Under the pieces are notes generated by a model that was given only the letters and a program-made list of their open reading frames with translations, searched no databases and was not told where the DNA came from. A DNA stretch of 64,000 nt, taken from Xanthostigma xanthostigma. Its lineage: Eukaryota; Arthropoda; Insecta; Raphidioptera; Raphidiidae. This document shows, piece after piece, positions 30,589-42,420 of the stretch. Within the stretch, counting starts at the first letter, position 1. Each line of letters opens with the position of its first letter. The translations under genes and the position numbers were made by a program. The stretch lies in the NCBI GenBank assembly GCA_963575645.1, contig OY754473.1, positions 3,038,001 to 3,102,000 of the forward strand. The letters run 5' to 3'.

Positions 30589-31338
30589 TCTATACTAATT
30601 CATATATAAAACTGAAGAGTTTGTTTGATTGGTTGAACGCGCTAATCTCAGGAACTACTGGCTCAAATTGAAAAAAAATTTTTTTTGGATAGTCCATTTA
30701 TCGAGGAAGGCTATAGGCTATATAATATCACGCTACGACCAATAAGAGCGGAGCATCGATGAAAAATGTTGCAAAATGTCAGTCAAAAATAAGCTTCTAT
30801 TCAGGTGAAATGCTCTAACTAAATATACTAATATTAGCGTTGTACGTTCACAAGCCCGGCTGGCTCAGTCGGTAGGGTATTCGACTGTTAATATCAGGGT
30901 CGTGGGTTCGAGCCCCACGTTGGGCGAATGTATTTTTGTTTTTTTTATTTTCTACATTGCTTTCTCCTAAGGCTTACATTTAAATTTATTTTAATTTTAA
31001 TTACGACTAATTAAAATTAAATAAATCTTATTAACGGCTCATTTGAAAACTGTTATAACTATAGGTACCTATATATAAAAATAATTATCCTACAGTGTTT
31101 TCATTTAAATATTTATTATATTTTATTAATTATAGTATTTATTTATTAACAAGAAATTTATAACTTTAAAAAAATATAAATACTGCTTTCGACAAACACT
31201 TTTGAACGGTAATTCCGATCATCATAAAATTTGGACATAACATTCATCTCGGTAAACTAAGATGAATGTGCGTACTCATGTCCCTCCCTTCCCCATTCGT
31301 TCTTTTGCACCAGGGTGAAACCGGACGGGACCGCTAGT
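30589..31338 (+). mobile_element. Complete non-autonomous Helitron with tRNA-Lys-like segment
   Basis: From TCTATACTAATTCATATA to GGACGGGACCGCTAGT, 750 bp, with a GGTGAAACC-type hairpin near the 3' end. Helitrons lack inverted terminal repeats and insert without duplication, as seen here. The internal order is the same as in the copy at 40226-40937 and the partial copy at 1-572. Confidence 0.8.
30854..30926 (+). pseudogene. tRNA-Lys-derived sequence in the Helitron
   Basis: GCCCGGC pairs fully with GTTGGGC (acceptor, two wobbles) and the T-arm is perfect. The anticodon loop is CTGTTAA (GTT rather than CTT), the anticodon stem is unpaired (TTCGA/TATCA), and the D-stem is damaged. Boxes A and B could still promote RNA polymerase III transcription. 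Not a working tRNA-Lys. Confidence 0.7.
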
Positions 31339-31557
31339 ATATTATAAAAATATTTAATTAGGTATAGTTTGCATTCAATGCTTTATGAGAATCAGCACTC
31401 CCAGAAACCCGAGCTCCTACCAGTCGATTTGTCTATGTTGGCTGGTAGATTCTCTAATAGATACTCACATATACGCTGGTACCCTTAGTTATTGAGCGTC
31501 TATAATCTACAATCCGTCCATCCCTTCTGTGCTATGCTGTATTTTAATTGTTATTCT

Positions 31558-31807
31558 GGGGACAGCGTGGTGTAATGGTCAGCGTGCTGGCCTTTGGATC
31601 GCACTGTCGTGGGTGCGAATCCCGCCTCTGCTCATGGATATTTTGTGTTTGTCGTTTAGACCTAGCTTTGATATTTATTGATACTGGCCAGATACTAAGA
31701 GGTAGTGCCATCCCCCCAAGTGATATTCTCTTGTATATGTGCATATGCTCTATATAATATGTGGATATATACAATTGGATATACCTTTTTTAAAAAAAAA
31801 AAAAAAA
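31558..31807 (+). mobile_element. tRNA-Gln-like SINE with poly(A) tail
   Basis: The head GTGGTGTAATGGTCAGCGTG, then CTTTGGA and GTGGGTGCGAATCCC, resembles tRNA-Gln(TTG). A body of about 160 bp follows and a run of 16 A ends at 31807. One copy in this window. Confidence 0.75.
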
Positions 31808-32242
31808 TTAAATAATAATAAAAGCCGGCGTCGAGCTCTGTGCAGCGTGTATTCATAATCTTTTGAAAAGTTTTGCTCCGTATAAACATATTTTCTTCCT
31901 TAAACCTTTTCGCGTTAAATGGGAAAGTTTAATTCGCATTTCTTATTAACGACTAATGACACTTCCGAGATGGAAACATCGCACCCTTTTTTAAAACTGG
32001 AGGTCGTCTTCTTTACCCCTTTTATAACCCGTTCGGCCGCGTTGTGTTTTGGTACGTTCTGTTCGTGCGGTTGTCAACCGTATTCAATATAAACCAAAAA
32101 ACCCCGGTTGTAAATATGTTGGTGCATTATTTATATGCGTTGATGTCCATAACAATACGGTTGTAAAAAATCCAATATTAAAGACAATAAAATGTTTTAT
32201 TATCGCCAAGTGCATTACACTGTTGATACACCGAAACAGGGT

Positions 32243-33144
32243 TCTGCTTTGCCGGTAAGAATAATAAATATATAAAAGGATGACTGAGTGACTGACTGAT
32301 CTATCAACGCACAGCTCAAACCACTGTACGGATCTGGCTGAGATTTGGCACACAGATAGTTATTATAGTCAGAGTGCCCGTCGGCAAAAATTTTACTGAC
32401 AAACACTCTCCCCAAACTTTGTATATGGCTTCATTAGGCCTAGTCTGACACTTATTTCCTCTATGACTTTTTTTGATTTTGGGGCGTTTTACCTCTAAGT
32501 TTTCCGAAACATGTCGTTTTGACGACATGTAAAAAAAATATAGATACTGTTTGTTTTTTTAATTGGATAGCTTAAAAACTTCAACCAAAACGCTAAAATA
32601 ATGTTCTCTGACAAATAACATGAACCATTTAAAATGTCTGACACCTCGAATATGTCGACATATTCGAGGTGTCAGACATTTTAAACGCCCCAAAATCAAA
32701 AAAGTCGTAGAGAAAATAGGTGTCAGACTAGGCCTAACGAAGCGATATACAAAGTTTGGGGAGAGTATTTGTCAGTTATATTTTTGCCGACGGGCACTCT
32801 GACTATTATGATGTAGGCATCCGCCAAGAATAGATTTTTGAAAATTCAACCCCTAAAAAGGTGTAACGGGGGCTCAAAATTTGCATGAAAAAAAACCATA
32901 TAAGCAACACGTGTTTCGTGCTTTTTCAAAAACAGCCCCTTCAGAGGGTGAAAAGAGATAAATAATCTCAAATTCAACACGGGTGTCATTTTCAAGGTTT
33001 GTTGGGACGTTGATCACGTGAATGTCATCAATTTTGAAATTTATTAGTGGGGGTCTACGTCGAGAAAGGAGTAACTACGCCAAATAATGGGAATGCATCC
33101 GTGTTTCGTCTCAATCGCGAGCGAAGCCGCGGGTAACGGCTAGT
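32243..33144 (+). mobile_element. Helitron (second family), 3' part complete, with nested foldback
   Basis: ACTGACTGATCTATCAACGC, then ATCTGGCTGAGATTTGGCAC, AAATTCAACCCCTAAAAAGG and the 3' end GCGAAGCCGCGGGTAACGGC plus TAGT at 33144. This is the common lepidopteran Helitron interior and end. The exact 5' end is not clear. It is split by the element at 32367-32804. Confidence 0.75.
32367..32804. mobile_element. Foldback element nested in the Helitron
   Basis: Ends AGTCAGAGTGCCCGTCGGCA and its mirror are flanked by ATTAT at 32362-32366 and 32805-32809. Removing the element and one ATTAT restores a typical Helitron reading. Inside lies a perfect palindrome around 32627-32685 (TGTCTGACACCTCGAATATG mirrored). 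Confidence 0.8.
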
Positions 33145-33298
33145 AATAAATATCTCGTGTGATAAATATCAATTCTTTTTTATTAACAAGCAATAGTATA
33201 TTACATCACAAGGACAGAAAGTTTGAGATTCTTGCGTCATGATACCCATGACGGGCAGTTGTAAGTTCTCAAACTTTCTGCCCGTGCGTGGTACATAC

Positions 33299-33495
33299 TA
33301 TTTTTTCTTCATACCTCGGTCGAAAGCACGCTTATTAATTAGAGTAATTAATTACATAAATACACAGATAAATTTCAAGCAAACAGCTTTGAGGATATAC
33401 GTAAAAACACGAATGGCAGCTGTTCGCAACTATTGGCTGGCGGCAGTTTCATGGCGCGGTGTACACGATAACTATTTTTCTTTATAGCCGGTCGT
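33299..33495 (+). repeat. Half copy of the foldback family F1
   Basis: TTTTTTCTTCATACCTCGGTC and AGCTTTGAGGATATACGTAA match the arms of 56271-57092. Only one arm is present. Confidence 0.6.
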
Positions 33496-33674
33496 ACGTA
33501 CTTCCCACATCGGTGAGTCTAATCCTACCAACCGTAAAAGTAAAAAACAATCTTTATATTTAAAAATTATTTTTTACTTTTTTGTCCGCATTGCTATAAA
33601 ATAGTGTTTTTTTTAAACTATAATTTTAATAACTTAATCAAATCTTTGATCAATGTCGGATTATAGAATTTTTC

Positions 33675-33968
33675 AATAAATAAAATAATCGACCAATATT
33701 TCAGACAAATATATTAACAAAAAATAATAATACATTGACTACATATTAAATAAAAAATTTGTTTGTTATTATTTTTTCAATTTCAGAATATAATTTAAAA
33801 ACTTAAAGCGAATATTTTTAAATACGAATTAGAAATTAATTATTAATTTTTTTATAATTTTTAGATCAGTTCTGAAGAAGATCCAAACCCGGACCGAAAC
33901 GTCAATGTATTAATTATTATTTTTTGTTAATATATTTGTCTGAAAAATTGGTCGATAATTTTATTTAT
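33675..33968. repeat. Palindrome built from the CTGAAGAA-hairpin repeat end (copy 3)
   Basis: AATCGACCAATATTTCAGAC (33689-33708) mirrors GTCTGAAAAATTGGTCGATA near 33940. Between them is CTGAAGAAGATCCAAACCC, then GGACCGAAACGTC at 33872-33903, where the stem has one mismatch. Confidence 0.6.
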
Positions 33969-33999
33969 TTAATTAATTTGCTAGCCCTGTCGTTATCGA

Positions 34000-34290
34000 T
34001 CTCAAATCATAGGTAGCGGTGTTCTGTGTGGTGGGGGGGGGGGGCAACAATGGGTACAGAGTGTTTTATGAACACAAGTCACTCACACTCGCGGACACTG
34101 CTTTACATACGTCAGGCGACGTGAGGAGCATGTTAATAGCTCCTTCCCGCGAGAGGAGAGAGGGGAAACCCGGGGCGGAGGAACAGGGAAACCGATTTAT
34201 TATTTATTCGAGAATATACATTATGCGGTTTATATACGTCACATATCTATTAATTAACTATATGAATCACTGTCTATCTACTCAATGTGC
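34000..34290. other. Unassigned stretch with a G run
   Basis: A run of 11 or more G near 34031. Nothing else recognised. Confidence 0.4.
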
Positions 34291-34585
34291 GGTGAGTGAA
34301 CGCAACAAAGCGTATCGAAAATATATCTGCGTCTCTTTCTTCGATGTAATTCCCTGATTTCTCCGATGATATGATTGGTTGATGTACTTGCATGCTTTGT
34401 CTTTTTCTATAACGTTAACATGGGAGGACCCAGCTTTACTCATTCGGTGAATGAACGCAACAAAGCGTATCGAAAATATATCTGCGTCCCTTTCCTCGAT
34501 GTAATTCCCTGATTTCTCCGATGATAGGATTGGTTGATGTACTTGCATACTTTGTCTTTTTCAATGACGAAAACATGGGCGTGCT
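34291..34585 (+). repeat. Direct duplication, about 155-bp unit
   Basis: GAACGCAACAAAGCGTATCG followed by AAAATATATCTGCGTC, and GTTGATGTACTTGCATRC, occur twice with few changes (about 34297 and 34452). Confidence 0.8.
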
Positions 34586-34984
34586 CAGCTTTGGGCCCAG
34601 GAAGGGGCAAATAAGAAATGTCTTAAGCCGAGTCCCCCGTGCTTGTTTGCCCTCCTGGATACGCCAATGCTTACGGCTTAAAAAAAGACAGAAATATATC
34701 TATTGCGATTTTATTTCTATGCTCGGTATAGAATAAATGTATATGATATACCTACATTGACAATATTATGTATATTATATATATGGCTACATAATTCCCA
34801 AATCTGATCGAAGATTCGAGTTGGGGGACTTGTAGGAAGACTGGCGTATCTATTGGCAACGTGAGGTTTTTACTTCTGCAGTCCGTAAGGACAAAAAGAG
34901 AGTGTGCATTCTACACTACACATTACAGAAGTAGATCTATTTAGTATTCCTCCTAAAATTTGGTTTCAATCCGCTCATCCGTTT

Positions 34985-35145
34985 GACCTGCATTGTGTTG
35001 AAAGACTAACAGAAGCACAGAGTTATTCCAAAAATATGTTTTTTTTTTGGATTCGGGGGACCTCAAAACGAAAAAATGTAAAATTTTGAAAGGTGAATTT
35101 TGACCTAAACTTGTACCATTCCCCACTTATGGGTTGGAATGGTAA
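34985..35145 (-). repeat. R1 fragment (CCACTTATGGGTTGGAATGG end)
   Basis: The terminal part of R1 only: GACCTCAAAACGAAAAAATG, TTTTGACCTAAACTTGTACC, then CCACTTATGGGTTGGAATGG. It abuts the MITE at 35167 exactly as the R1 copy at 58985 abuts the MITE at 59661. Confidence 0.65.
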
Positions 35146-35166
35146 TAGCAAAAATGTTAAAAAACA

Positions 35167-35492
35167 TATAATACGCGCACGAATCTAAAAGGCTCGGAAG
35201 TTAGATGCGAATGTGGGCTTGCGCTTGTACAGTCTGTTGAAAAACTACAAACTCGCAACTCAACCAAACTAAAATAACAATAACAACTCGACAATAGCGT
35301 ACTCGACTGTACTTTAAAGCAGGAAAGCGACAAGTGACAAAGGCAACGAGCGATCACGGTCAATCACCGACTAGCGCACGTTCCGTGCAGGTAGATGGAA
35401 GGTAGTGGGAGTCTCAACGGCTCTAAAATGTGCCTTTGCGACGCTGTTTGTGACTAACTTCCGAAACTTTTAGATCCGTGGCGCGTATTATA
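35167..35492 (-). mobile_element. MITE, ATACGCGCCACG family, intact copy
   Basis: TATAATACGCGC ... GCGCGTATTATA ends with inner repeats around CTAAAAGGCTCGGAAGTTAG. Contains the uninterrupted site CTGTACTTTAAAGCAGG, which is the empty site for the insertion at 59813. Confidence 0.8.
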
Positions 35493-35861
35493 ATAATGAA
35501 TTGATAACCTCTCTTTTTTGAAGTCGGTTAATTAGTACTTATACCATTCCCCCATATGTAGATTTGGGATTGCGGGAAATAAATATTATATAGCCATGAT
35601 GTTAACGTTTTTCAGCTGTTCTTACGATGCTACGTTTTTTCTCATTTGTTTTTGACCATATGGTAGGTTAAAATAATTTCCAAAGGCAACACAAAGCGTG
35701 TCAGAAAGCTCTGCTCTCCCGTTTGGGTAATAGGTCACTATATGAAAAATGTAAGGACAATGGGCCGTAAGCTGACTGCCGTACGTAATCTGGCAATTTG
35801 TTGATACATATAATATACGTATAATAACATACACGCATCGCGCCTCAATATTTTTATGATA

Positions 35862-36617
35862 CAGGGTGCAACATTAAAATCGGTTTACTAGTTACGCCAC
35901 TTTTTTAAAGTTAACAAAAAATAGAAAAAATGCGCATTATAATAAACAATATAAACAATTTTTTAAAACTTTTATAACGTGATCTTGTTAACTGTATACG
36001 TAAAAGGGGCTCCATGACGCAAAAAATTTATAGGTCAATTATTTAAACATTTTTTGTTGTTTTCAATGAAGACGGTTTATTGAAAAAAAATATTTAGTTA
36101 ACAATATAGCCTCACTTTTATAAAAATAAATTTTTCAACGGAACTTTATTCTTTCAAGTATTAAGACGACAACATTTAATACTATAAAAAAAATTATTTT
36201 ATGTGTTGTACTCTATAAACAGGGTGTTGCGCTCGAGCTGTAACGGCCGCGCGGGACCCTATTTTTAACGTTAAATTAAAACTATATATAATAGAGATAG
36301 AGTCCGGGAGGTGGAACTTTTTGATTGGAAATTTTCTACTCTTTAAGAATCCTTTTTTAAATTTCCGCTATCGCTTACAGTTTTTGAGTAACAGCCAAAA
36401 ATCTGCTTTTTTTGTCTTTTCGTATTTTCTTAATAAATGCAATTTTTGTCGGCGATAAAATAAAAAACCGTCTTTTTCGAAGTATTTTTTCGAATCGAAT
36501 AAGCTATTGCTCATATTTTTTGGAGACTTGGATCAATTTTTTTTCATGAATCTCACTCTTGACTAGGTTACTAGGGATTTTTTCGAAAAAGGAAAATGTT
36601 GCACATTCACTGCCCTG
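35862..36617. mobile_element. TA-flanked DNA transposon remnant, CAGGG termini
   Basis: Ends CAGGGTGCAACATT and (reverse) CAGGGCAGTGAATGTGCAAC lie between TA dinucleotides. A further ACAGGGTGTTGCGC at about 36220 suggests a second, nested terminus. The interior has no usable frame. A mariner/Tc1-like non-autonomous element is the likeliest class. Confidence 0.5.
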
Positions 36618-36649
36618 TATAGAGTGTGTATGTTTCAACCCGTACCTAT

Positions 36650-37445
36650 TGTAACAAAACTGATCTAGTTCGTTTTTACAATAATAATCGTTTAACAAAA
36701 CAGTTAAACACACTAACAAAAAGCACTTCTTTAACGTAACAGAAACAAAACAGTAAATTCTGACTAATAAAATAAAAGAATAAATAACGAAGAATATACA
36801 AAATCACTATACAACTATATACACAAGATTATTTAGCTACATATGAAATAAATAAATATGAACGAAAGTCAGCTCTGACGCACAAAGCGATAATATCTTA
36901 TCTTAAAATGACAGTTCTAAATAATAAAATAGAAGAATACAAAGTCACTATACAACTATATACCTACACAAGATTATTTACAACACAGGAACACACCAAA
37001 TTTATTTCACACTTATCTATTAACTATATACAGTTCTATTTATTACGTACACTATTATTTACAGATCATTTATTTATCTCGGCAGTTACCTCAGCTCTGT
37101 TCACTGACTGTTAAATTTATGTCGATTGTTCACACATTCTATCGCGTATCACTGTCGTATGATGACTGTCCCGATCGTGAGCTATCTCGTAGTTTATATA
37201 GGCGCTGGATCGTTCTGAATTTGGCAACAAAGCTATTTTTTTAGGCTTCGGCAGCAAAGGCCATTAGCTCCAGGTGTAAAATACGTTCGATGTTTAGATA
37301 AAGCCCTTTTTACTAACGCATATTGTAAGAACAACAATCGAGTCGATTGTTGTCTCCCACAACAATACGTGTCTCATTGTTAGATTGGTTAGGCTGATCG
37401 TCGTCTCACAAAATTCTTTGTTGTCCCAACGGGGAGATTGTAACA
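36650..37445 (-). mobile_element. Solo LTR, family L1 (copy 3)
   Basis: On the minus strand: TGTTACAATCTCCCCGTTGG to CAGTTTTGTTACA, with TATATAAA in the CCAGCGCC region. Exact 4-bp flanks CTAT at 36646-36649 and 37446-37449. Shares most of its length with 18917-19687. Confidence 0.78.
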
Positions 37446-37449
37446 CTAT

Positions 37450-38446
37450 TATGGAGAGATAGGTTTTTGTAGCTCGGATCAGAGGCACTTCTGTTTACAG
37501 TAGCGTGTCGGCATAAAACTGTAATCCGTACACAGAGAGTGTGTGGTGTGCCTCCGGTCGGTCGGCGCACGTATAAATAGCTGTGATCCGATTATTTAAA
37601 TGAAGTACACCGCAGACGTGAGACCGCGGATTAAAGGTATGAATAGTTAATGTGTGTAATTCAATAGGGAGCATCGCTACTCCACCACCACATATTATAA
37701 TCTGAGGAACGTGAGCCAAAAACGCTTACGGTGCGTTTTTATTTTTCGAAATAAAGTGTTTTTATTGAAGTAAAACTTCTTTACGCACGCTTGACTTGCG
37801 GAGTAAGCTGGTGAATGCGTGACGAGAGATTTACGGAAGTGTGATCGGGCGAGGCGAACGGAAGTTGAGAAGGAGATATAATTGTTAATGAAGATAGAAA
37901 GAGGATGACAAATACTTCACTGGCTAGTGACGTCATCAGGTGGCCGAAAATATAAGCAGTACTAACAATAGAATGACTCATACTTTACTTGCCAGTGGCG
38001 CTATCGGGTGACAGAAAAAAGTTTTGTAAACCTACTTAAAATAATATTTCATAAAGATTTACGCTTAAAATCCAACGAGAGATAAGTAATTGCAATGTAT
38101 TACTTTTGTTTTCATTATCTTTATGTTTATATTTCTTTCTTCTTACATTAGACTGTTCATTTCGTTCTTGAACAATTTTAGAAATTAATATTTTGTTCAA
38201 TACATTAAATATTCTACGTTTAAAGTGAATAAAATTGTAAATTCATTTTAAAGTTCATATTTTGTGAATTTTCGGGTGAATAATAACAAATTATGGCAGG
38301 AAGAAGTTTTGCTTCAGTCGTGTGGTCTAACTCTAAAGCACACTCGATTCTTTTTTGACTGTTTTATTTAATTTGGATGTAGTTTCGAATAGCGGACATC
38401 TTTGATTGGGAAGAGGGGGCGTTCACAAATTACATGAGGCAAATTT
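37450..38446. other. Stretch without recognised feature
   Basis: About 1 kb with no recognised element. Short open stretches lack domains. Confidence 0.4.
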
Positions 38447-38838
38447 TATTCAACAACTGCGCGTTATTCATGTTTTAATTATAATGAGATGTTGTAAATA
38501 TCTATTTATTTCTTTATAAAAAAAACTGCCAATACTAACAGCACCAAACAGCACGATTCAATGTTTTGGTTTGAGGTTAGCCGGTATGAATAAACTCCAT
38601 GTCGAAAACATTCGGCCTCTCAATTTTAGCCTCAATGGGTAACAACGGAGTTGTTGTTACCTACTATTTCGTTACGACTCAGAAAATAGTTACGTTTATT
38701 TTCATTACTCCACAATGGCCGAGCTAGTAGGAATCTTCATTGAGTTATGACAAGTAATTGTCACCAGTCGGTAAATGGCTATTTAGGGTTCGGTTTTTAG
38801 GCATGATAAAACATGAATAACGCGCATGAGTTGAATAA
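38447..38838 (-). mobile_element. MITE family M1, copy 2 (reverse)
   Basis: Full-length reverse copy of 13504-13904 with the same terminal repeats and GTAACAACAACTCCGTTGTT core. Confidence 0.82.
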
Positions 38839-40225
38839 AAAATTGAAGACCCGACTAATTGAATCGTCGTTAATCTTAATTTGCCAGTGATTTGACGTAC
38901 GCCGTTTCGGTTTTTGCCCACAGATTATACCCTAATAACGAGGCCATACGTTATATCATGTACGATGCTGGTGTACAGGTTTTTACATTGTATAAATATA
39001 TCTGCGACGACACATAACCCTCATCGTTCAATGGCCGAGTTGCAATTGATAGACCTTCATGAATATAGGTACAAGTGAGGTTATGTTATTCTGTCTTTTT
39101 CCTTTTACCCGACCAGCAACTAGTGTACTTAAAAACGTGCATAACGTAAGGTAGTGAGGGGCAACCCTTTTTTAATCCGTGGAATAAAAAGAAATAATAA
39201 TAGATTATGTTATCTATTGATCGTGAATGATGTCATTATGTAGAAACGAGCGTCACACGAGTCATAATATCATATACTATATTTTTGGCACGTGCCTCGT
39301 CAGTTTATTTTCAAAATTTTTGAAGTGCTACTTATGAGTAGTCACTTCTAATGGTAGGTTGCAAATATCATAACTAAATTTTGCTCCTTTAAATTTTTCT
39401 GAAATTTTGATTAAGCGGTCCGGAAAACCCGTTCGGTAGAACGATCTGCCGATTTACGGAGCTCTTGGGGGTACATCGAGGTGTAAAAATTCGTACAAGC
39501 ATTAGACTTTCCACCGACATTAGCAAAGATGCGGTCGACTTAGCAAAACAAGTCAAAAAGTCACTTTTTTTCACTTTTTTCAAGTTAATATCGAGGATGA
39601 GAGAAATTTTTTTTCTTCCAAGAACACTACGTAGCCTTGTAGGCAATTTATTCGAGATTTTGAAACTGCCCATCAATTTTCTGTTTGATCATTAGTTGCT
39701 GAGATATCGATGGTTAAAGTCAAAAGTATGCTTTTGCATTCGTAGTCGAATATCGTCGGGTCAAATTAACGTAGAGAAAAATTTAAAAATAGAAATTAAA
39801 GCTTTATGAACAGGCTATCAAGTCCATAACATGATTTTTGTGTAAAAAATTTTCCAAGCCCGTGGACCGAGAAAAAAAACGCAAAAAATTAAAAAAAAAT
39901 TTCTTTCGTGTTCTTTCTTAGAATTTTGCGATGACTGTCGCTAAAATTTTAAGCTAAGAAATCTGAAAACTAGACATACAGCGCTTTAAAATGCTTTTTT
40001 TAAAACCTCGATACCACCAATTTTAACTGAGCTACAGTACTCTGAAAAATCACTAAAAATTCGAAAAAATTTTTTGCTCCCTTAATTGTTTGCAGAAATT
40101 TATGATTTATTATGGAAAGGATAGCATTACCAAGCATGTTAAAAAGGAGCGTTCATAATGACTTCTTTGTAATAATAGTACTAGAGGACAGATCCTGCGT
40201 CTTTCGGGTGAAAATTTATACTAAT
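38839..40225. other. Longest stretch without a recognised feature
   Basis: About 1.4 kb. A 95-codon minus-strand open stretch (39389-39676) and an overlapping plus-strand one show no domain I recognise. No terminal repeats seen. It may be host intergenic or intron sequence, or an old unrecognised element. Confidence 0.4.
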
Positions 40226-40937
40226 ACTAGCGGTCCGCCCGGTTTCACCCGGGTGCAAAAGAACTATTGGGGATGGGAGGGACATGAGTACGCACATTCA
40301 TCTTAGTTTACCGAGATGAATGTTGTGTCCAAATTTCATGATGATCGGAGTTACCGTTCAAAAGTTTTTGTCGATAAAAAGCAATATTTATACTTTTTTT
40401 AAGTAATAAACAATAATTACTGGAATTAATAAATGTATATTTAATTGAAAACACTGTACAAAAATTATTTTTATATAGGTATACCTATAGTTGTAACAGT
40501 TTTCAATTGAGCTATTAATTAGATTTATTTAATTTTAATTAGTCGTAAATACAATTAAAATAAATTTAAATGTAAGAAAGTAATGCAGAAAATAAAACAA
40601 AATTAAAAATATATTCGCCCAACGTGGGGCTCGAACCCACGACCCTGATACTAACAGACGCATGCTCTATTGACTGAGCCAGCCGGGCTTGTGAATGCAC
40701 AACGATAATATTGGTATATTTAGTTAGGGCATTTCACCTGCATAGAAGCTTGTTTTTGAGATATTTTTCATTGAGCTCAGCTCCGATTGGTCGTAGCGTG
40801 ATATTATATAGCCTATAGCCTTCCTCAATTAATGGGCTATCCAACAAAATTTTTTTTTTCAATTTGAACCAGTAGTTCCTGAGATAAGCGCGTTCAAACA
40901 AACAAACAAACTCTTCAGCTTTATATATTAGTATAGA
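40226..40937 (-). mobile_element. Complete non-autonomous Helitron with tRNA-Lys-like segment
   Basis: A 712-bp reverse copy of the 30589 type: TCTATACTAATATATAAAGC at 40937 and the 3' end GGGCGGACCGCTAGT at 40226, with the CCCGGGTGAAACCGGG-type end hairpin well preserved. Confidence 0.82.
40616..40688 (-). pseudogene. tRNA-Lys-derived sequence in the Helitron
   Basis: Acceptor GCCCGGC/GTTGGGC and the T-arm are intact. The anticodon loop is CTGTTAG and its stem is partly unpaired. It shares the GTT change with 30854-30926, so both copies descend from one altered source. Confidence 0.7.
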
Positions 40938-41570
40938 TTTAAGTACTTTTTCAAATATGCTCAGTTCGTCGTATTTCGATGGGGTCACTCTAGTTATAAT
41001 TAAGTTCCGCTACGCATGTATTTGAATATCAAAATTGCAATATTGCGAACTGACCCCCTTCCATTCGTTCCCCAGTTTCCCCGCCAATTATAATGCCTGT
41101 ACCGCACTTGTCCTGCGCCGAACCGTGCACTGTAATTATTGGGAGACATGCAAATAAAGCGCTATACACAAAACTAATTCAATTTCGCTGTGCTATCCGA
41201 CGATGCATTATTTTTATGAATCCTGTGATCGAATTTTGTGAATAGGGGCTTAATTTAAATAGATTCAGTTTAAATTATTGTTACTGCGTGTTTGTGTTAT
41301 ATGATCCTCGTTTGTTTGTTCAACAATTTGTTTCGACGCGGACACATCTGCGCATTATTATTGGTCGCTTTGTGTGTGTGTGCATCTCGGGTATGAATTA
41401 TGTTAATTGAATTTATGCCAATGTAAATAATATAATTTGTTGTTACTGTTAGGGGTGGCTAATTTATATCGACACTATAATTTTGTAAGCTTTTTAGCTT
41501 TATATGTCATTGGTTAGAAGCACTGCTTGGTGGAACTGTATAATTAAAAAAAAAAGGAGTGTGCTTGAGA
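40938..41570. other. Stretch without recognised feature
   Basis: No element or open frame of note. TGTGTGTGTG near 41371. Confidence 0.4.
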
Positions 41571-41573
41571 CTA

Positions 41574-41760
41574 TACGACTGAAGTAAAACTTCTTTAGCT
41601 CCATCTATATGGATGTGTTACGGTACGACTGAAGTAAAACCTCTTTAGCTCCATCTATATGGATATGTTACGGTCAATATCCGGAATACGGGCAATGTCG
41701 ACAATGCCCGGGCAATGTCGACATTGACCAGTCAATGTCTACAATGCCCAAGCTAAATAG
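41574..41760 (+). repeat. 49-bp tandem duplication and GGCAATGTC repeats
   Basis: ACGACTGAAGTAAAACTTCT to GTGTTACGGT occurs twice in a row (41574-41672). Then GGCAATGTCGACAATGCC and GGCAATGTCGACATTGACC form small palindromes repeated four times up to 41770. Confidence 0.75.
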
Positions 41761-41796
41761 GGCAATGTCCGAAATGGAACAAGGTTAAAAAAAAAA

Positions 41797-42420
41797 TTGG
41801 TTGTCTGTAAAGTCGATTTATGGACAATAGTTTTACGTGATAACGTATTCCGCTCGAATATCATATTTAATAATACATAACCTAAATTTTAGTAGCTGTC
41901 AAACTATATTTTTACCGACTAATAATTTGATCAACCAAAAAAAATACATATTTTTAAGCAATTATAAAAGATATTTAAAAGAATGTATATATATATTATA
42001 TATTTGTTAACAAACCGTATAATTTATCTGCTGTTATGAAATGCAGATATCTCCCAAGATTTGTTTTTGATACAAAATGTAGCTGCGGTTGTGTACAAAC
42101 TATCAATTGACAAATAACGATGTATTATCTGAAAAATTGCTTTAAAAATTCGATAATTTATGACATTTTTATTAGATATATTGATTTTAAGTCTTAATTT
42201 CCACGGTTTATAAAACAAAGGTCATCTGTCAGATGTAGCTTTCGCTGGAACAGCCGAAAAAAATGTTGAACGCACACTACTCTCTGACGTCACGCGAGAA
42301 GAGGGAGAAATGCGCACAAGCCGACGCTATCGTTTATATCGCGCTCTCGCTTGCGGAACGTTACTCTTTTTCGTGTGTGCTGGCTGTGTTTCATCAATTT
42401 ATAAGACGTTATCACGTCAA
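41797..42420 (+). mobile_element. MITE family M2, copy 2
   Basis: ATTGGTTGTCTGTAAAG to ACGTTATCACGTCAA, 624 bp. It matches 24425-25284 with internal deletions. Confidence 0.72.

Noticed and set aside
19170-37114. Open stretch beginning MTVLNNKIEEYK shared by 19170-19385 and 36908-37114
   Set aside because: Both are within copies of the same solo LTR, read opposite to the LTR orientation; similarity is DNA-level only.
39389-39695. Overlapping open stretches of 95 and 76 codons as a host exon
   Set aside because: They lie on opposite strands of the same DNA and neither shows a recognisable domain, signal peptide or splice context.
239-40688. Three tRNA-Lys-like sequences as functional tRNA genes
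   Set aside because: Anticodon stems are unpaired and all three lie at the same position in Helitron copies.
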